A DNA stretch of 64,000 bases from NCBI GenBank assembly GCA_000934455.1, contig KN886280.1, positions 53,559 through 117,558 on the forward strand. The letters are read 5' to 3'. A program made the position numbers and the translations under genes. This document shows, piece by piece, positions 59,601 to 64,000 of this stretch. The stretch comes from Apostichopus parvimensis (taxonomy: Eukaryota; Echinodermata; Holothuroidea; Aspidochirotida; Stichopodidae). Under the pieces are notes generated by a model. It saw nothing but the letters and a program-made list of their open reading frames with translations. It was not told the DNA's origin and did not search any database. Within the stretch, counting starts at the first letter, position 1; each line of letters begins with the position of its first letter.

Positions 59601-62600
59601 TTTTCATCATCTTCATTTGCCTGCTTTTCATTGTCACAATCTGTGCACTTGCAAAGTTCAACAAGGCAATTTGTTCTTTAGACATGAACATGCTGATGTC
59701 TCACATTTAGACTTTCTACAGCTGCAATGTGTCAGCTGAAGGACTTCATCTGGTGCTGGGGAAAGATCCATCCAGTAAATGATGAGATGATCACCATCCA
59801 TTTGCCATCCATGGCCGACTTGGGAGGGTGTGTCTGGATTAGAAATAAAACTCCTCTTCCAAACTGCCGCCTGATAGTTTGATCTCAACATGTGTTTCTT
59901 TAAAGAGTCTTGATTTCGTGGCATTGCTGACTCTGACTTGTTCTCATGCATTTTCAAATGTCTGTACCGGGCCTCATTTACGGATGATGTGCCCTCCTGG
60001 TTGTACACTGAACATGTAAACTTCTCCAGAGATTCAGCTACATTTGGTGACAGAGTGAATGATTCTCCTAAGTCTGCAAATGAACTGTATGCTGCCTGTT
60101 CCTCCATTTTCTTCCATATGTTTACCTTTCCCTTGCCGTGCAAGGTACTCACAGTCACATCCTGTGAATACATGTAAACCTATAAGTGCGCTTGTTTTCT
60201 CAGTTCCAAGTGATTCACGGATAGCTGTCAAGTTGACTATCCTCTTAACCTTCTGGCCAGTATGGAATAACACATTTCCATCTGATGTTATTTCCTTGCA
60301 TAGTGTCACACCAATGACACAAACGTCAGTGTCAGGGCTCTTTATGATAACATTAGCTGTGTCGGTTGAAGCAAACTTACTGTGAAGCAACAAGCGAGTA
60401 TCAGCTTCCTCATGGTTGCAGTAGAGCTGTACAATTGGCTGGACCAGTATTTGACCACTGCGCACAGAAAATGAGTGGCATTCCTCTCCATGAGCTAAGT
60501 AGATGGTCACCACTCCTAAGATTGATGCTGATGATGCCTGGCCCCATGCAGTGAACATAAATTTCACCAAATCCTCCTTATTTGGACAATGGCTGAAGAA
60601 TTTCTTCCATTGTCGTGGAACTTTCATCTGTCTTCCATATATTTTGAGAGTTTGCACCCCGCTAGTCCCAGCTCGCCTTTCACGTTCTGCATATTTGATA
60701 CTTACGGCTGAGTACTGATCTGTGACAAAGTGGATCTGCTTATGACTAGTTGCATCTGCTAGCTTTACCAGCTGTGAAAGAATGTCGTCAGCCAATTCGG
60801 CAAAGGTTGCTGGTAATTTGCTGACCTTAAGTTCTTGCAACATGGCCATGGCATCCACAATCCAGGTGCAGTCTTGAGGAATACTAGACAAGTATGGATC
60901 TTGTGTACAGTGATGCATGAGTTTAGCCTTTGGGTGTTTGACTAAAGTTCCATCGTGTGTTGACAATGACAGAGGTAATGGCCCCAGACAGTAATACAAC
61001 ATAGACTCAAGGCTAACATTTCTTGAAGTACCACAGAGTAGCAATCTTGCGAAGAGGTTTCGGTTAGATTTTAATTCAATCACCTTTGTTGTCAGTTTTC
61101 TTCTCATTGATGCAAGGAACCCTGTTTCCTCTCCTTGCAGCCTGTCAGTGATGAAAGATTGTACCGCTACTTCTCCTTTTGATTTAGCACTAGCTAGATC
61201 ATCAGCCACTTCTTTAGAGGCCACAACACCTGATGTTAGATTCACTAGCTGGTTACTCTCTTGGTCAATAGGTCAACCATGGACTCTATTCAAGACATTA
61301 TAGCCATGATGTTTCTTTCATCCCTTTCATTTCTGGTGCGATCTAAATCCTTTCGCTGTCGTGAAACTTCACCTTTGCCAGCCATCTCTTCACATTCTCT
61401 TGAAATCTCTGCTCGCATGTCATGGGATGAAATCCAGTCATGTACAGCACCTTTGTTGACTGTGATGCCCGTAAGTCCTCCTTTGGTTTTTTTAATCACT
61501 ATTTGCAGTTTGTTCAATGGTCTAATCACATGGTATACCTGGAAATCCATGGCTCGTCTGTCTCTGAACACTAAAGTGCCCCCTCTGAAATTCCTCTTCT
61601 ACGAATGGGTGTTTTCTACTAAGCTCCTCCATCTCTAACCAATAAACTGGTGCATACCTTGAATAGTTGACTCTATCGTAAGCCATGAACCATGGCATCA
61701 TCGACCTCATAGATGACAGATGTAAACCCAGTTACTTTCTCTGGATGCTCGGATGAAGAGAAGGAGAACTTGTACCATGTCTATTTAGCTGCTCCAAAAT
61801 GCAAACATAGGATTGGTTGCAGCCTTGGAAACATAGTCTTGGTATGACTGAAGCAGACTTTGAAGCTTTTCATCAGAAAGACGGTCAGGAAAGTTAGTTG
61901 GGAAAGAATCACTTAGGCTCGCAAGTATGTTATGGACTTCAAGTGCCTCGTCTGTTGGTAATGTTGCGATGTATCTCTGGAAACGGAGTCGGTGTAGAGC
62001 CTCAAACATTAGCTTGTGGAATCTCACTGATCGGTTGTAGTGTTGTCCATTCAGTACCCCATTAATGGACCCTTGTGCAACCACTTCTGATGCAATAGCA
62101 ACTTCTTCCAGCCCAGCATCCCCAAACCATTTCCCTAGACAAGCTAAGAAGGTCATTGCAGTATGAAAGGCCCCAAGTCTAAATATAATACGGTTGCTGA
62201 GCGGACCACTTTTCCACCTAATTTGCTGTGCTTCGGCGTAGATAGCCTGATCAAAGACTCTGACAATTGTCGGTAGGTGTAGGGCATTGGCTATTTCTAG
62301 CGATCTTCATAAAATGGCTTCTATATTGTCCATTTCTGTAGGTGAGGCATCGATGACTGCCAAATATCCAATTATGGACTTGGCTGGTATGTTGTCAGCT
62401 ATAAGCGTATTAAACCCTGTCCAACTTGGGGGCCTGTGTTGGTTGGACTCTCTCTGGATAGCTCTTGAAAGAACGTATAATGTATCTATTGTCATAGCAT
62501 TCACCTGCCCATCAGTTGTCTCATGTATGGGTATAGCTGCCCCAAATACACTGGGCCGTTTTTTGGGCTCCATAGTAGGAGGCCAGTTCTGTTGGTGGAG

Positions 62601-64000
62601 ATTCAAGGGAACGGCTCTTGGTCTTCTTGTATGTAACTGGCGGGCAGCAGAAGGCATCTTCAGGAGAGTGGTCTGCTTGTTGGGTTTGGACAACAATGCC
62701 GTTGGTGTTATGGGTTGTGCCACTGCCGGAGAGCGTTTCTTCCCCAAAATCATTCTTGTCCCAAATTAGTGTCGTAAACTCCCTCTGCTTCATGAATGGT
62801 GGAAGATTGATAGGGCCCATGTCAAGCTGTTTTTGAGCAAGAGCGGTGTCATGTTCTAAAACGACAGAGTGTGATGTAGCATGGCTAAAACCATTCAGTA
62901 GGCCAATCAACTTAGCAGAGCCAGTAAGATGGTCGGACAGTCATGGCAAGAGCGGCGTGTTTTGGCATTGACTTCTTGCCTCCTGTTGAATTATAAATGA
63001 TATTTTGTGCCATGGACAAAATTCTTGTGTCAGAAACTGCAACTCGCTCACTTTCGGATGGTTCTTCTGAAGCTCCAATAAGTCATGCTAGAAAATTGTA
63101 CAGTTGCACAGGAACAAGGTTACGGGCTATGGCCAATGTCAAATCTTGCCCTGTTTGTGGCCATGCTGTGTCCACTTGTACCTCTTGGACAGCAATTCTA
63201 AGCTGTCTAGCTGTAAAGTACATGTCACTCAATGAAATGCCTTGACTTCTACACGAACCTTTTTGTTGATGCTGCAAATCAGATTCACTACCACTTGAAG
63301 AGTGCAACTCGCTACTTGACTTTGTATCATCTTGTAGATTAACCATGTTTACTGGTAGATCCTGAGCTTCTACAGTTCTTGAAATTACAACTTCTCTTTC
63401 ATAGCGTCGCGTTGGTCGCAAAAACTGTAGTTGTGGATAGGAGCCTTGGAGACGCTTTTTTAAGTTGTAGGATCTGTAACTCGAGGCATCAATCCCTTGA
63501 ACTACTTTAACCGTTTTGATGAACTGGGCTGTGAGTTTTGTGATCCTGATCGCACCCTGTTGTTTAAGAATCTGTTCATGAATGACATTGTGGCAAAACT
63601 TTGCATAAGACTCTGCATATAGAATATCTGTTGTTTCTTTGGGCAACTTCCGAGTGAGAAATCTGGTTGCGTTGCGAAAACAACTCGGATGGTATCTTGC
63701 CTCGGAAGCAAGAAGGTCTCTGCCACGCATTTGCAGAAGAAGGGATTCGTTACATGTCAGCTCAGCAGCCTTTGTGAGTTTCCCAGCATCTATTGTCTAG
63801 CAACGAGTCAGGGGCTCTCTTCGTCTCTTACAGGTCACCTTGTCCCTTATCCAGTGATCAGCGTGACAAATGATGCACGACACTGGAAGTATGTGTAGTC
63901 TGCCTGAAGAAGATGGTCCAGCTACGTTTGATCTTAGTGTTTGCTTCTTACAGACAGGTTGAACATCGTCGTTGTCATCATCGGTGGAATCATCTGTAAC
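59600..64000 (-). pseudogene. Large broken multi-copy gene, running off the right edge
   Basis: Minus-strand pieces from N to C: 63,730-63,083 (starts LLASEARYHPSCFRNATRFL, a His/Cys motif), 62,753-62,307 (GFNTLIADNIPAKSIIGYLA, then VIDASPTEMDNIE), 62,156-61,785 (FGDAGLEEVAIASEVV), 61,710-61,522 (RSMMPWFMAYDRVNYSRYAP), 61,571-61,290 (TKGGLTGITVNKGAVHDWI), 61,245-60,034 (NHEEADTRLLLH, KSPDTDVCVIGV, GLHVFTGCD) and 60,173-59,658 (a Cys-rich tail, CSCRKSKCETSACSC). I recognise this order from a very common uncharacterised family of cnidarians, echinoderms and crustaceans. The acidic and TGCD motifs recall PIN/FEN-type nucleases, but that is a guess. It is broken about half a dozen times. Confidence 0.68.

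Overview
This is a gene-poor, AT-rich, intron-bearing animal nuclear window. Nearly everything recognisable is a transposable element or a broken element gene. The mix of Ginger-like, Kolobok-like, hAT-like, RTE-like and Ty3/Gypsy elements, with P2X7-'ballast'-like genes and GACCTTTG-rich interspersed repeats, suggests a marine deuterostome invertebrate such as an echinoderm. That placement is inference from family content, not a species call. I recognise no intact host housekeeping gene. Two 50-base N gaps (27,181 and 45,512) show this is assembled scaffold.

Layout, 1-16 kb: GACC-type repeat pieces (1-2.4 kb); a 4.6-kb hAT-like element with 17-bp perfect terminal inverted repeats and a dead minus-strand gene (2,490-7,094); a nearly whole 4,965-bp Ginger-like DNA transposon with 94-bp perfect terminal inverted repeats and a TATA target duplication (7,339-12,303), coding for an integrase, a cysteine-rich region, a Ulp1-like peptidase and a PHD finger. 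A 1.17-kb hAT-like non-autonomous element with a perfect 8-bp target duplication (10,903-12,076) is nested inside it. A broken minus-strand multi-copy gene follows at 14.1-16.0 kb.

16-28 kb: an exon-intron copy of a THAP-domain, Kolobok-like transposase gene (16,380-20,361, plus); a 1.8-kb copy of the GACC repeat; two minus-strand exons (22,831-23,520), one of transposase and one of the P2X7-ballast family; and a dead RTE-like LINE (about 23,590-26,925).

28-43 kb: a degenerate minisatellite, a 1.1-kb inverted-repeat element, then the most interesting block. A P2X7-ballast-like gene lies inside a TTAA-flanked element with inverted ends (31,030-34,355). A convergent THAP-type transposase gene (40,094-35,738, minus) follows. 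A second TTAA-flanked element (40,489-42,229) carries THAP-domain exons and has the same tips as the ballast element. The shared tips indicate that the ballast gene travels as cargo of a Kolobok-like transposon family, possibly mobilised in trans by the THAP transposase.

43-64 kb: minisatellites, a tRNA-like sequence in a duplicated block beside a gap, a broken transposon-type gene (46.4-47.7 kb), two Ty3/Gypsy fossils (48.7-50.3 and 55.85-56.7 kb), an unrecognised coding-like fossil (50.9-52.3 kb), several kilobases with no feature I can support, and a large broken multi-copy gene on the minus strand running off the right edge (59.6-64 kb).
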